Shown here: piece after piece, positions 9,387 to 19,706 of the stretch
Numbering within the stretch: the stretch's first letter is position 1
Layout of the letters: each line of letters opens with the position of its first letter
Assembly (NCBI RefSeq): GCF_047496725.1
Contig: NC_132978.1
Coordinates: 6,625,501-6,689,500 of the forward strand
DNA length: 64,000 nt
Reading direction: 5' to 3'
Source of the DNA: Anoplolepis gracilipes
Lineage: Eukaryota > Arthropoda > Insecta > Hymenoptera > Formicidae
Position numbers and translations under genes: made by a program
Notes under the pieces: model-generated
Told to the model about the DNA's origin: nothing
The model's database searches: none
What the model saw: only the letters and a program-made list of their open reading frames with translations

Positions 9387-9529
9387 GGGCCAATTTCACC
9401 ATCGCCGATTAACTCTAACTACAGGTTAAACTATATCTTTGTCTTTTTCAGAAGTTTAAGAAAAAGAGACGAAGATATATTGTAGTTTAACCTAAGGTTA
9501 GAGGTAACCGACAATGGTGAAATTGGCCC
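9387..9529. mobile_element. 143-bp Harbinger-type hairpin MITE
   Basis: Fold-back element with ends GGGCCAATTTCACCAT and ATGGTGAAATTGGCCC. The arms continue imperfectly through AACTCTAAC.../GTTAGAGGTTAAC and AGGTTAAACT. It is flanked by TTA on both sides (9,384-9,386 and 9,530-9,532). A 3-bp TWA duplication and a GGGCC terminus fit the PIF/Harbinger superfamily. There is no coding capacity. Confidence 0.8.
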
Positions 9530-9532
9530 TTA

Positions 9533-12500
9533 GAGTTGGTCTCGCCTTACGGAGGTTTGTTAAAATTTTATTGTCCACGTAACGTAAGATTCGTGGAGTG
9601 TAGCTAAAGTGACAGCTCTCACGGTTTAATATTTCGCCGTAGAGCGTTCTCAGAATCACTACCTTTAAATGTTTATGCATTCCCTTCGAAAAGAAAGAAT
9701 CGTGAAGTCTACAGGACGTAACAACATTAAACATGCTATTATTTGAGAAATAGGACTAAGTAAATGCATGACATTTGCTAATGTAACTATGGTTGGTCTA
9801 TTTGCTCATCATGAGTACACTTGCTATAGGCGAATAAATTCATTTGAAGAACACTCTTGTTTAATTAAACGATGCATTTTTCATTGAGTCTCTGATTATA
9901 GTAATTATAAATTCAACGAAGAAAATAATTAATCGATGACTTTTTCATGGACAATGAGCGCTTCTACTATAAAAAGCATTAAACAACAAAAAAGTTATTC
10001 TTGTAAAAAAATTATAAGAAATATCCCTAAAAAATATGTCAATCCAAGAATTATAAAATAAATGAATAACAATAAAACTTGATAAGTGCAGGATAGAAAG
10101 AAATAAAGCTTCTTCGATTTTGAAATCCAAAAAATCATATTTTATGTATATATTATGTATTTCAAATTGTTAGTTTCTTTTTATTTTTTGTATCTTTATT
10201 CTATATTTTGTCCATTCAAATAATAGCGAAAATATTAAAGTAACATTTATCAAGTCATCTTTTATTTTAATAATTACAATTTTTAGGGAATTTTATTAGC
10301 TTTCACACACACACACACACACACACATACACACACACATATATATATACATATATATATATGTATATATAACATATAATTATTAAAGTTATTTCACAAA
10401 ACTTTGTAATTAAAAAACAAAATATAAAACTCGACTCTGCCTGAGATTAAGATAAAAGATTAGATAAAATTCATTTTCTGTGAAAGTAAAAGGCTAAATG
10501 TTTAAAAGTCTATTATCGATGAACTTGTAAAAAATAATCTGTAAAAACAAAGATGAAAACATTAAAGAATAAAAAGAGAAGTTCGTTTTAGAACCAAGAA
10601 ACATTAGACGCGTTTAGCATTTCTGCGGTGCGATTGTGTTTTACCGCAAGTATTTCAATCATTTCATTCATGAGTATATATTGAACTATATTGTGGAAAC
10701 GATCATCCACGAAACAAACTGCAACATGTACTATAGAATACCTATATGGTTAAGTGAATATGTCAAATGGACTATTTCACCGCAGATTTTCGGTCGTGAA
10801 TCAATACAATCGGTATCGCCGATTTTGTTCATGATAACATGTATATTTTCCAATTTTCATAATAGCGTGCATCAACTATAAAAAATTTTAGAAAATTCGA
10901 CACTGATTTTAAAAAACTCGACGGAAAATTATTTTACAAAGATATAAATTCTTTAATCTCAAAATCAAAAATTGCTTCTAAATTTTATTTTTAAAAATAA
11001 CTTACAAAATCCTTCTATTATTTTCTATTCTATATCATTTAATTATAATTAATGTTTAATTTAATTTCCTTTTCTTATATATCTATTTATGGTAATTTTT
11101 ACTAAAGTTAATTGAGAGTTAACGAAACTTAATTTCTTGTATAGAAGTTAGATTAAAAGTTATGTTACAGCAGTAATTAGACTAAAAGTAACGCTATAGC
11201 AAGTTTATTTCTATTGTATTTCTATTTAACATTTCGATTACATTTGTCCCCCTGAGAGAGAATAGATGTTAAAAGAATATGATAGAAATGTATCTTTTGT
11301 AAAACAAGAGCTCTCAGACATGTCAACAACATGATAATATCAAGTGCTGTTTGGAAATTCAATGAGAAACAGACACCGTACATGACGACAATACTAAGTG
11401 TAAGTGTAGCTGTAATTACATAGCATCAAGAGAAGCCTTTCGCGGCGTTTGTCAACATGGATGATAACGGATCATTTACGAAAATCGCGATTTATTCATC
11501 ATTTGCGTCAATTTGCACGAGAAATTTACATACTCCCGACCGCGGGGAATACATAAATCTGACGGCATTGAGAAATTTATCCTACAAAAAGATTCCACGG
11601 AAACAATAAATCTCGCAAACGTGTATTTTTCATATTAATGCGATTTGCCGCGTTTAATTCGTTTCAACAAACATGTATGCACTACTCATATTCTAATGTT
11701 TGTGATAATTCTGCAAACGCGTTAATACTGCGTATTGTTAAAGAAAATAATTTAAAAAATCAATGTCTCTCTTTCTTCGTATATTCTACTCTTGCAATAT
11801 TTTTATTTAAAAAATACAAGAAAAACGAAATACCGCAGTGATCCGCATTCGTCAAATGCGCAACAGATATTCACGTCTGCTCACATGATTTAATATTCAT
11901 CGCCAATTTCACTAAGCTGCTAAAATACATCATCTTAAATTACAGCTATTCATAATTTCAATGCGTCTGAATTCTGAATCTCATTAATTTCGATGCACCT
12001 GAAGTGCGTTGTCACTTGCATCCATTTATGTCCCGTATTAATGTCCCATTTTACATTTTATGTAATCAGATACGCCATTCAGTATCATATGAGAAATGAA
12101 ATATAGTTAATTTTTTTGTGTAATATATATTGAATAATTATAATTGTCAACAAATTTTTGTTTCAAGAAAATATACATACATAATGTTTCGCATTAATAT
12201 ATTTTTTTATAAATTTTGTTAATAAGAGAATTTTTCCAAAAATATTTAAATTAAATTAAAATTAATATTTAAATTGAATATATTTATGTTGTATAAATAT
12301 TAATGTTTATGAATATTTGATCGCAAAAACAATTTTTGTTTATTTCCACGTGTTATCCACGTGTGATGTGACAAGTGTGAATTATTGCTCCAAATTATAC
12401 CTTTAGTGAACCCCATTTAAAATGTATTTAAATACGTTTTATTTAACTGCACGGATAAAACGTATATGTTCAATTGTGAATTGATTAGTCAGAATGTTCC

Positions 12501-13494
12501 AACATTTTTGTATTGATAGGATTTAAGGAGAAACTAAATGAATCAGCTACGACAAAAGTTAATAAATTTAATACATTTTGAGATTCATAAATTTGATATT
12601 ATGCAGAACACTTTTATAATCTTTCAAAATATAAACTTAATAATTAATTTACGAGTTAAAAATTTGCTCTGCAGAATTAAAATATTTATTTTCACAAATT
12701 GTTGTGTTCAGCCACTATAAAATTTTTGTGGTACAGTCACCATAAAAAAGTTAGCTCAATATAAAATAATATTTACACTTTGCAGATTAAATTATATTCT
12801 AGAACGCAAATTTTCATTTTTACTCACAAATTAATTAATAATTTTATATTTTAAAAGATTAAAAGTGCTTTACGCAATCATATTCATGAATCTCGAAATG
12901 TAGTTGATTTATTAATTCTTGACGCTGATCCGTTCAGTTCGTTAAACTTTTTAGTTCAATAACTGTAATATATAGTTAAAAGATTATATAACAAAATTCT
13001 CTCTCTCCAATTGTCTGTTCTGTGAGCGACAGAATTTATATATCAAGATATTAAATTAATAAAATTAACACGTTCTCTAAAATTTGATAAATAAGCTTCT
13101 TAATCAATTAATCTTAATGTGTGACTATTATAATTATAATTACTTAGTTTTAATCATTCATGTAATTGAAATTTTATGAAAGAAATATCCTCATCAAAGA
13201 GAATATTAATAAATATTTTTTTCAAATTTAATATCAATAAGTGTTTTCATGGATAATATAACAAATTTTTGCCATCTCCCACTGAATAAAAAAATTTTTA
13301 ATTTTAAATTTTAAATTGTAAAATATCGATTAATAAAATTCTAAAAATTCATATATGTATAATTGATTCATAAATATTCACAAATTATATTAATTAAAAA
13401 TTATTATAATTTACTTTTGTGAAGCTTATAGAAAAAAGAAAATAAAATAATCTAATACAGTAAGTTAAGAAACACGTGTTTCCGACATTTATAG
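9533..13494. other. Receptor intron, no gene seen
   Basis: Nearly 4 kb of AT-rich sequence. Only a CA/TA microsatellite (10,301-10,374) stands out. Short frames at 9,945-10,130, 10,636-10,881, 11,638-11,841 and 12,538-12,720 show no domain, no splice context and AT-driven composition, so I do not call them. Confidence 0.6.
10301..10374. repeat. Compound (CA)n/(TA)n microsatellite
   Basis: About 28 nt of alternating CA with one interruption pass into alternating TA with interspersed TG/CA steps. A simple repeat within the receptor intron. Confidence 0.9.
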
Positions 13495-13693
13495 GATCCG
13501 GTCCCTATTCTGAGGAGTCAGCAATGTGCGCTATGTTGCTGCCCAACATGCCCAAGCTCCCCCTTTATAGCGATGCTTTATGTGAGAATGGGTCTCCGAA
13601 TACAAAGCAACGGCTTTGGGCACAGCATCGAGGGCTCCGTTCACGGAGAAACAAGGCAGGCTCAATCACGAAAAGCCATCATCCGAATGCTCA
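13495..13693 (+). pseudogene. Receptor exon (ECL2, TM5, ICL3), internally deleted
   Basis: After an acceptor (tttatag) the exon reads SGPYSEESAMCAMLLPNMPK and LPLY, then must change frame to AMLYVRMGLRIQS, GSVHGETRQAQSRKAIIRML, ending at a donor (CTCA|gtaaat). Relatives have about 18 more residues forming most of TM5 between these blocks. They are missing at about 13,566-13,572 and the reading frame is lost. Cys in SAMCAML is the conserved ECL2 cysteine that pairs with TM3. Confidence 0.82.
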
Positions 13694-14579
13694 GTAAATT
13701 TCTATCTTTTTCGGATTACACACGCACACATATACATAGAAACATGCATACATATGTACATGCTACGCGTAGGGAAATGTAGTACACATAACACTTACTT
13801 AAGCTACAACATACCTCATAGAATTTATTGCATCGCGTTACATTTTATTTCGATCGTATTTCGTTTTATATCTTTGAGCCCCCGCAATACTTTATTTCGA
13901 ATCCTCGTGTTTTGTAAATTTCACAAAATAAAATTTTGCATCACTGATTGATTCGTTTACTACTAATATAATATCATTTATTACGCAGAATAGAGAATAA
14001 ATTAAACTCGATGCGAGACGATCGTGGATTATTTTTAAAACAACATTGCTTTTTAAAATATTGCATGAAATGCATATTCAAATTTTTCTTTCTATATATA
14101 AATATGTCTTCTTAAAATTAAAACTTGTATTCGTTCATATACGTACAGAAAATATAAAGAGAAAAAATATATTTAAATAAATGTTACACTTCTGACAAAA
14201 AATATTTCTACAGAGATTGCTGTTGTAATTTTTCTTCCGTTTTGGAAAAAATTTATAACTAAATTTTAAACTTCAATATATTAATCTATTCTGACACTAT
14301 TTTAAGCATATACATTACAAGGAGTTATATTGCAAATACATGACTTTCGTTAGGTGAAACTAGCTATTATGGGGATGTCAAATTCCGGGAGGTAACCGCA
14401 TGATATTCATTTTCGCGTAGGCGGTCCGTGACAGAAGATGTTAAAGTTTCAGTCATCTATGCAATAACATAACTTTAGATGATATTCAGTCCAATAAGCT
14501 GTATTGTTACATTGCATTAAATGGTAACATTAGTTTCATTTCACATCGGTCTCACATGACAAGCGTCTACTAACAGTTC
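13694..14579. other. Receptor intron, no feature seen
   Basis: AT-rich intronic sequence up to the left end of the DIRS element. No supported feature. Confidence 0.6.
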
Positions 14580-14705
14580 AATTGTATTTCGCGCCTCTTC
14601 CTCGAGATCAATTGTAGTACCCCTACTCTATACCGATGTCGTCACAGCCTTCAAAGTACAAAACTTTTGTACGTCTTCCATCTTGAATGGCGTGTTCCTC
14701 ATTCT
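14580..14705 (+). repeat. DIRS left inverted terminal repeat
   Basis: Starts AATTGTATTTCGCGCCTCTT. The block continues through TACCCCTACTCTATACCGAT, GTACAAAACTTTTGTAC and CCATCTTGAATGGCGTGTT, and is the inverse of 19,549-19,668 with about ten mismatches. The outermost ~35 bp differ from the right end's outermost part (CTCGAG here, CTTCGGAAG there). This difference is mirrored in the internal complementary region. Confidence 0.88.
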
Positions 14706-14761
14706 TCTTCTTTGTGCCGAGCACGTCACACGTAAAAATAATATCAGCGAAAGTTGTAAAA

Positions 14762-14875
14762 ATGTCAAGTAAGAAAAGAAAACATTCAGACAAGGATGAT
14801 GATAAAGAAAACGTGTTGAGAAAAGAAATTAAACGATTAAGAAAAAAAATCAATCGCCATATGAAAGATCGATAA
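14762..14875 (+). CDS. Short basic ORF at the 5' end of the DIRS element
   Basis: A 37-codon frame MSSKKRKHSDKDDDKENVLR... ending RHMKDR and a TAA, followed about 10 nt later by a consensus donor (atg|gtaagt at about 14,886). It has a charged, helical composition like the start of a nucleic-acid-binding gag protein. With a consensus acceptor at 15,201-15,202 just in frame with the large gag ORF, this looks like a 5' coding exon with a later stop or frameshift. That spliced structure is inference. Confidence 0.4.
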   Translation: MSSKKRKHSDKDDDKENVLRKEIKRLRKKINRHMKDR

Positions 14876-14885
14876 AGTTATTATG

Positions 14886-15202
14886 GTAAGTAAAAAAAAA
14901 AAAAAAAAAAAAAGGCACATCTGGTCCAATCAAATGCTGCTGTTATATAAATATTACGTCGAGTGAAAGTTGTCAATTATGTGTTAAGTTGCGGTCAAGC
15001 CGGTCCAACCGACATTGACCATGCTAGCATTACACATAACCTTACCATCTCCGTCCAACCGATATTGGTATATACTAATCCTATGTAAAATACGGTCCAA
15101 CCGTATTTTGACAACAATCGACGTTCTCAATCAAGTCGGTCCAACTGACATTAATAGAGATATTTTATTCACGGTCCAACCGTGAAAAAATCTTATTTAC
15201 AG
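14886..15202 (+). other. Putative intron or leader of the DIRS element with a hairpin array
   Basis: Bounded by gtaagt (14,886) and tcttatttacag (ends 15,202). It contains a run of about 22 A just after the donor and five hairpins with a TCCAA loop (separate entry). No long open frame crosses it. It could be a spliceosomal intron or an untranslated leader. The sequence alone does not decide. Confidence 0.4.
14993..15186 (+). repeat. Array of five CGG-TCCAA-CCG hairpins
   Basis: Five palindromic units with the invariant loop TCCAA closed by CGG/CCG but with different outer stems. Unit 1 is at 14,993-15,020 (GGTCAA pairs with TTGACC). Unit 2 is at 15,046-15,070 (ACCA/TGGT, one G lost). Unit 3 is at 15,087-15,109 (AAAATACGG / CCGTATTTT, perfect 9 bp). 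Unit 4 is at 15,128-15,155 (GTCGG / CTGAC). Unit 5 is at 15,168-15,186 (TTCACGG / CCGTGAA, perfect 7 bp). Spacing between loops is about 35-49 nt. Stems change while pairing is kept, which suggests a selected structure or a palindromic protein-binding site in the ancestral element. Confidence 0.8.
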
Positions 15203-16363
15203 ATATGTAATCCTTCATACGAAAGGCAGTTGTTGTTACAACTGCCTTTCATTTCTGATATAACAGGTGATTACCAGAATAGATGCTATCGTGATAAACG
15301 TCTTCACAGACGAAGTGGTCGTTATGATAGCTACGACCAACGTGGTCGTTATTCAAGTCGCAGCATCAGTTGTGAACGCTATTCAAGAAATCGAACTCGA
15401 AGTAGAAGTCGTAGCAGTTCACTTCTAAACTGTAGATCACGAAACAGTTCAGTTTCAAAGGATAGATTCCCTGAATCTCCAAGATTCAGAGAAGAGTCTC
15501 AGAGTCCAAGAGATAGTATTCTTGTAGATACGACACCAACGGACGACACTGGCAATCAAGGTCAATCAAACAAAGCTGCGCAGTCAGATCAGACGGAGGT
15601 GATTCAGCCTAATCAGCTTTCTCAAGATGCCACGGCTGTTCAAGAACAAAGTCAAACCTTGAAGTCAATAGAATCAGATCTTGATCCCGAGATTCTTCAG
15701 GCATTAGGAGAAAGAATTCATCCGGACAGGAAATTAGCACCGCCTATACATACAAAATTTGTATCTGGAATAGAGGAGGTAATCAAAAAAGGCCTCCCTA
15801 CAGACAAAAGAAAAGTTCTACTCGAAAAGTTTCCATCTCCTGAAAATTGTTTGATGATGGACCCCCCTAAATTAAATCCCGAATTGAAAGCTTGCCTCCA
15901 GGAATCCATAGCAAAAAGAGACGGTCGAATTGTCGAAAAACAGGTGAGAATAACGACTAGCATTGCCGGACTGCTAAATGTACTCACCAAAATTACGAGT
16001 CTCAAAAGCAACGAGAAGTTGCCAACCAAGGAGTTAATAGAATCCTTATGGGGAATTCTGCAACTCATAGCAGACCTTCAGCATGTGGAGTCCAGCATTC
16101 GTCGGAGCCTCATATTAAAGAACATCAATACATCAATGAAAGAAACACTTAACGCAACTGCTACCGATGAGTGGCTTTTTGGAGAAAAGTTAGATGAAAA
16201 AGTTAAAGCAGCCAGAACTCTGGGAAATTCAAGCAAGAATTTAAAGCCTAACACTCATCAAAACCAAACAAATCAATCAAAAAACTCGAAACGTCCGCTT
16301 CGCCGTCAATCATTCACTCACAACTCGACGTCGAGCGGGCGAAAATCTTATCAGTCATATTAA
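15203..16363 (+). CDS. DIRS gag-like protein with an SR-rich N-terminal region
   Basis: An open frame of about 387 codons. No ATG is evident at the front, where the frame is open back to a GTG at 15,182, so it probably starts by splicing at 15,203. Residues 30-110 are rich in Arg/Ser (SRSISCERYSRNRTRSRSRS), like SR-type nucleic-acid-binding tails. The middle is acidic and Gln-rich. Residues 175-320 form an ordered, alpha-helical region (EILQALGERIHPDRKLAPPI, PKLNPELKACLQESIAKRD, SIAGLLNVLTKITSL) of the type seen in DIRS-group ORF1. The C-terminus is Asn/Lys/Ser-rich. The RT frame begins one frame away and overlaps its last ~60 nt (ERAKILSVILKAETTQ), a normal arrangement for this group. Confidence 0.7.
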   Translation: MCNPSYERQLLLQLPFISDITGDYQNRCYRDKRLHRRSGRYDSYDQRGRYSSRSISCERYSRNRTRSRSRSSSLLNCRSRNSSVSKDRFPESPRFREESQSPRDSILVDTTPTDDTGNQGQSNKAAQSDQTEVIQPNQLSQDATAVQEQSQTLKSIESDLDPEILQALGERIHPDRKLAPPIHTKFVSGIEEVIKKGLPTDKRKVLLEKFPSPENCLMMDPPKLNPELKACLQESIAKRDGRIVEKQVRITTSIAGLLNVLTKITSLKSNEKLPTKELIESLWGILQLIADLQHVESSIRRSLILKNINTSMKETLNATATDEWLFGEKLDEKVKAARTLGNSSKNLKPNTHQNQTNQSKNSKRPLRRQSFTHNSTSSGRKSYQSY

Positions 16364-18061
16364 AAGCAGAAACAACCCAGTCGTCGGTTAACACAACAGA
16401 AGGACAATTAACAAGACCAGTCAACCTCGAAGAAGCAAAATTAACGGCGGTAGGTGGATTAGCAGGTAGACTCGGACTTTTCCGGTCATACTGGTCGAAC
16501 ATTACTTCTGATAGATTAATCCTGAGCTGGATTGGTGGATACAGAATTCCGTTTGCATCAAGGGCATCACAAACTGTTGCACCCGCAGAACCCAAGTGGT
16601 CGATGCAGGAAAGTATCGCAATTCGAGAACAACTAAATGAACTTCTTAAAAAAGGCGTTATTTGTCAGGTAACTCCAAGCAAAAGTCAATTTATTTCAAA
16701 AATTTTCTTAATTTAAAAACCAGATAGATCGTATTGGTTAATTTTAAATTTGAAAAACCTCAACAAATTCATAGATACAGAGCATTTTAAGATAGAGGAT
16801 GAAAAAATTGTTAAACGGTTGTTAACTCCCAATTGTTATATGGCATCAATTGACCTTCAAGACGCCTATTATCTCATTCCAATTAGAAATTCAGATCAAA
16901 AATTCTTGAGATTTAGGTTCCAAGGGAGCTTGTTTGAATTCACTTGTTTTACCCCTTGGATTAAATACGGCACCGTATACATTTACAAAAATTATGAAAC
17001 CAGTTATTTCATATTTAAGAAATCTGGGTTATACATCAATCATATACCTGGATGACGTTTTACTTGTCGAGAGTTCCGAGAGCAAATGTCAAGAAAGTGT
17101 GCGGGTTACAGTGGAGTTATTTAGGAAGCTGGGGTTCCTAATTAATGAACAGAAAAGTCACGAGGTTCCTTCGACTAGATGCAAATTCCTTGGAAACATC
17201 TACGACTCGGGAAAAATGGTCGTAGAACTTCCAATAGAAAAACAAGAGAAGGTAAAATCAAAAATTGATAATGTTAAAGTTATGAAACAATGCAAAATAA
17301 GAGAGTTCACATCTTTCATTGGAACCTTGGGTGCTTGTTGTTTAACTTTAAAGTACAGGAGAGTTTACATGAGGTCCTTCGAGCGGGAACGATATTTAGC
17401 CCTTGAAAATAATAACAATAATTTCGAAGCAAAAATGATATTATCATCTGATTTAAAGGAGGATTTTGATTGGTGGAGTAAGCATACAACTAATGCTAAA
17501 AATCAAATAAGTAATTTTAATCCATTAATCGAAATTTTTTCGGATGCATCCTCTTCAGGTTGGGGGGCATTTTGTAACGAATCTAGAGTTAATGGTCACT
17601 GGAATGCAGAAGAACGAAATCAGCATATTAATTACCTAGAGTTATTAGTTGCATGGTTCGGGTTAAAATGCTTTGCTAAGGAATTGAAAGACTGCGATGT
17701 CCTATTAAGGATAGACAACACCACTGCCATCGCGTATATTAACAAAAAAGGAGGCGTTAGATTTCCAAAATTAGCAAAAATTGCAAAACAAATCTGGCAA
17801 TGGTGCGAGAGTAGAAATTTATGGATAATGGCTAGCTATATAGCCTCTAAAGATAACGTTGAGGCGGATGTTGAGTCTCGAAGGCTGGAACCTGAGACAG
17901 AATATGCTCTAGCAAAATCAGCTTATTGCCAAATAATCTCAAAGTTCAGAGATCCAGAAATCGATCTTTTTGCCAGTAGAACAAACACAAAATGTAAAAA
18001 ATATATTTCGTGGAAAAAAGACCCTGGGTCTGTTGGAATTGATGCTTTTACCATTAGCTAG
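16312..18061 (+). pseudogene. DIRS reverse transcriptase-RNase H, broken
   Basis: Starts in a frame overlapping gag (LFRSYWSNITSDRLILSWIG, RIPFASRASQTVAPAEPKWS, QLNELLKKGVICQ). TAA at 16,714-16,716 interrupts FLI*KPDRSYWLILNLKNLN. RT motif A follows as MASIDLQDAYYLIPI. One extra T in a T-run near 16,950 shifts frame before LGLNTAPYTFTKIMKPV and the catalytic YLDDVLLVES. RNase H follows: FSDASSSGWGAF, HINYLELLVAWF, VLLRIDNTTAIAYI and ASKDNVEADVESR. The tail (EIDLFASRTNTKCKKYISWK) resembles the region in DIRS elements described as Dam-methylase-like. The layout confirms a DIRS1-type pol rather than a LINE. Confidence 0.88.
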
Positions 18062-18252
18062 AAAAGATATTATTTTTATGCCTTTCCTTCTTTTTCAATT
18101 ATTTTGTGTACTCTTGAAAAGATTAGATTCGAAAAAAGCAGAGGAATACTAGTAATTCCGCTGTGGCCAGCTCAGGCTTGGTTTCCAGTATATATGTCAA
18201 TGCTTGAATCATCGCTAATTTATTTAAAATCTGATGTTAAATTGTTACAATC

Positions 18253-19286
18253 TTGGGACAGGAAAGCTCATCCCCTTTGGTCGAAGATTACCCTAGTTGC
18301 AGGAATTATATCAGGAAAGCACTCCAGATAAACAATACACCAGAATCTGCAGATATTATCATATCATCGCTTAGTGAATCTTCATTAAAACAATACAATA
18401 TTGGTTTAAAGAAGTGGTGGATATTCTGCAGTAACAATCAGTCGGATCCGTACCAGATCACAATTCCCATGGTCTTAAGCTTTCTCACTGTGCAATTTAA
18501 AAATGGTGCTTCGTATGGAACGTTAAATTGTTTTCGTTCAGCTATCGGGAAGATTCAGGGAAGAAACACAGTTCTAGTCTTGCTGACGACTCCAGAGTTA
18601 AAGGGTTCTTCAAAGGTATTGCTAGATTGAGACCTCCCAAGGCCAAATATATCATACTTGAGATCCAAAGATAATCTTAGAGTATCTAGGTAGATTGAAT
18701 TCGAACGATGACCTTTCCCTTGATAGTTATCAAAAAAATTGGTCACCTTACTGGCTCTTGTCACAGGCCACCGCATGCAAACATTAGCTTCAATAGACAT
18801 AAGGAATATTATAAGAAATAATGATAAATACGAAATCAAAATAAAAATTATAAAATTATAAAAACTTCGAGACCAAAAAGAATCCAACCAAACCTAGTAA
18901 TACCTTTTTTCAATAGCAACATGATTGTTTGTCCAGCAGTGGCATTGACTATGTATTTAAGAAAAACAAAATCTCTTCGAAAAGGGGAAAATAAACTTTT
19001 TATTGCAGTTAAAAAACCTCACAGGGCCGTAAGAAGTCAAACTTTAAGTCGATGGATTAAATCTGTTTTAAGTAATAGCGGACTTGATACTGCTAAGTTC
19101 AGTGCTTACAGCACAAGACATGCATCGACATCTGCGGCTGAGCGCAGTGGCGTTAATATAGACTTAATTCTAAAAGCCGCGGGATGGACTAAAAAATCCC
19201 AAACTTTGGCTAGATTTTACAAACGTCCTATTGAAACAGATAACACATCATATGCGTTAGCAATTTTAAACCAGTGTAAAAAATAA
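18253..19286 (+). pseudogene. DIRS tyrosine recombinase, frameshifted
   Basis: The N-terminal core-binding part is open at 18,253-18,630 (SSLSESSLKQYNIGLKKWWI, VLSFLTVQFKNGASYGTLNC). The middle has breaks but still shows ALVTGHRMQTLASIDIRNI near 18,750, holding the first catalytic Arg. The C-terminal half is open at 18,921-19,286 (KLFIAVKKPHRAVRSQTLSR, AYSTRHASTSAAERSG, LILKAAGWTKKSQTLARFYK). It keeps the second Arg and the nucleophilic Tyr (ARFYKR). The HxxR motif reads YSTR, with His replaced by Tyr, a single C-to-T change. Family role: site-specific integration of a circular DNA intermediate. Confidence 0.85.
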
Positions 19287-19343
19287 ATAAAAAGGCGGAA
19301 ACCATTGCCGTAAAAAAAAAAAAAAAAAAAAAACTTTAAACAA

Positions 19344-19453
19344 CTACAATTGATCTCGAGGAAGAGGCGCGAAATACAATTATATGATTAAACGAACTTA
19401 CCTGTAAGTGAAGTTTTGTCATAATTGTATGAGCGCCTCTTCCGAAGAGATCA
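19344..19453 (+). repeat. DIRS internal complementary region
   Basis: The first half (CAATTGATCTCGAGGAAGAG...) is the inverse of the left terminus and keeps its CTCGAG. The second half (ATGATTAAACGAACTTACC... to TCTTCCGAAGAGATCAA) is the inverse of the right terminus and keeps its CTTCGGAAG. The order matches the DIRS model, in which this region templates the ends during circle formation. A run of about 20 A lies just upstream (19,313-19,333). Confidence 0.88.
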
Positions 19454-19545
19454 ATCTCTCCCAGTATAAATAATCCCTAATTCTCAATAAATATAATTAA
19501 GAATTCCCAAAGAATTTACGGCAAAGGCACTTTGAATACGAATGA

Positions 19546-19706
19546 GAAACACGTCATTCAAGATGGAAGACGTATAAAAGTTTTGTACTTTGAAGGCTGT
19601 GGCGACATTGGTATAGAGTAGGGGTACTACAATTGATCTCTTCGGAAGAGGCGCTCATACAATTATGACAGAACTTCACTTATAAGTAAGTTCGTTTAAT
19701 CATATA
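19546..19706 (-). repeat. DIRS right inverted terminal repeat
   Basis: Inverse of the left repeat from AACACGTCATTCAAGATGG to GATCTCTTCGGAAGAGG, then a unique edge (CTTCACTTATAAGTAAGTTC) ending near AATCATATAATT. The edge is copied inside the internal complementary region. Confidence 0.85.

Larger units (their letters stand above)
14580..19706 (+). mobile_element. DIRS-like tyrosine-recombinase retrotransposon, nearly complete
   Basis: A 5.1-kb element with the full DIRS architecture: inverted terminal repeats (14,580-14,705 and 19,546-19,706, inverted), an internal complementary region (19,344-19,453) whose two halves match the outer edges of the left and right ends, a gag-like ORF, RT with YLDD, RNase H, and a tyrosine recombinase in place of an integrase. 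No target-site duplication is expected for this mechanism and none is clear. The element is inactive: a stop and a frameshift in RT, several breaks in the recombinase, and a Tyr where the HxxR His should be. It lies in an intron of the receptor pseudogene in the same orientation. DIRS elements are patchily distributed in insects (general knowledge). Confidence 0.92.

Noticed and set aside
15718..16068. 116-codon minus-strand frame in the DIRS gag region
   Set aside because: Antisense shadow of the gag ORF.
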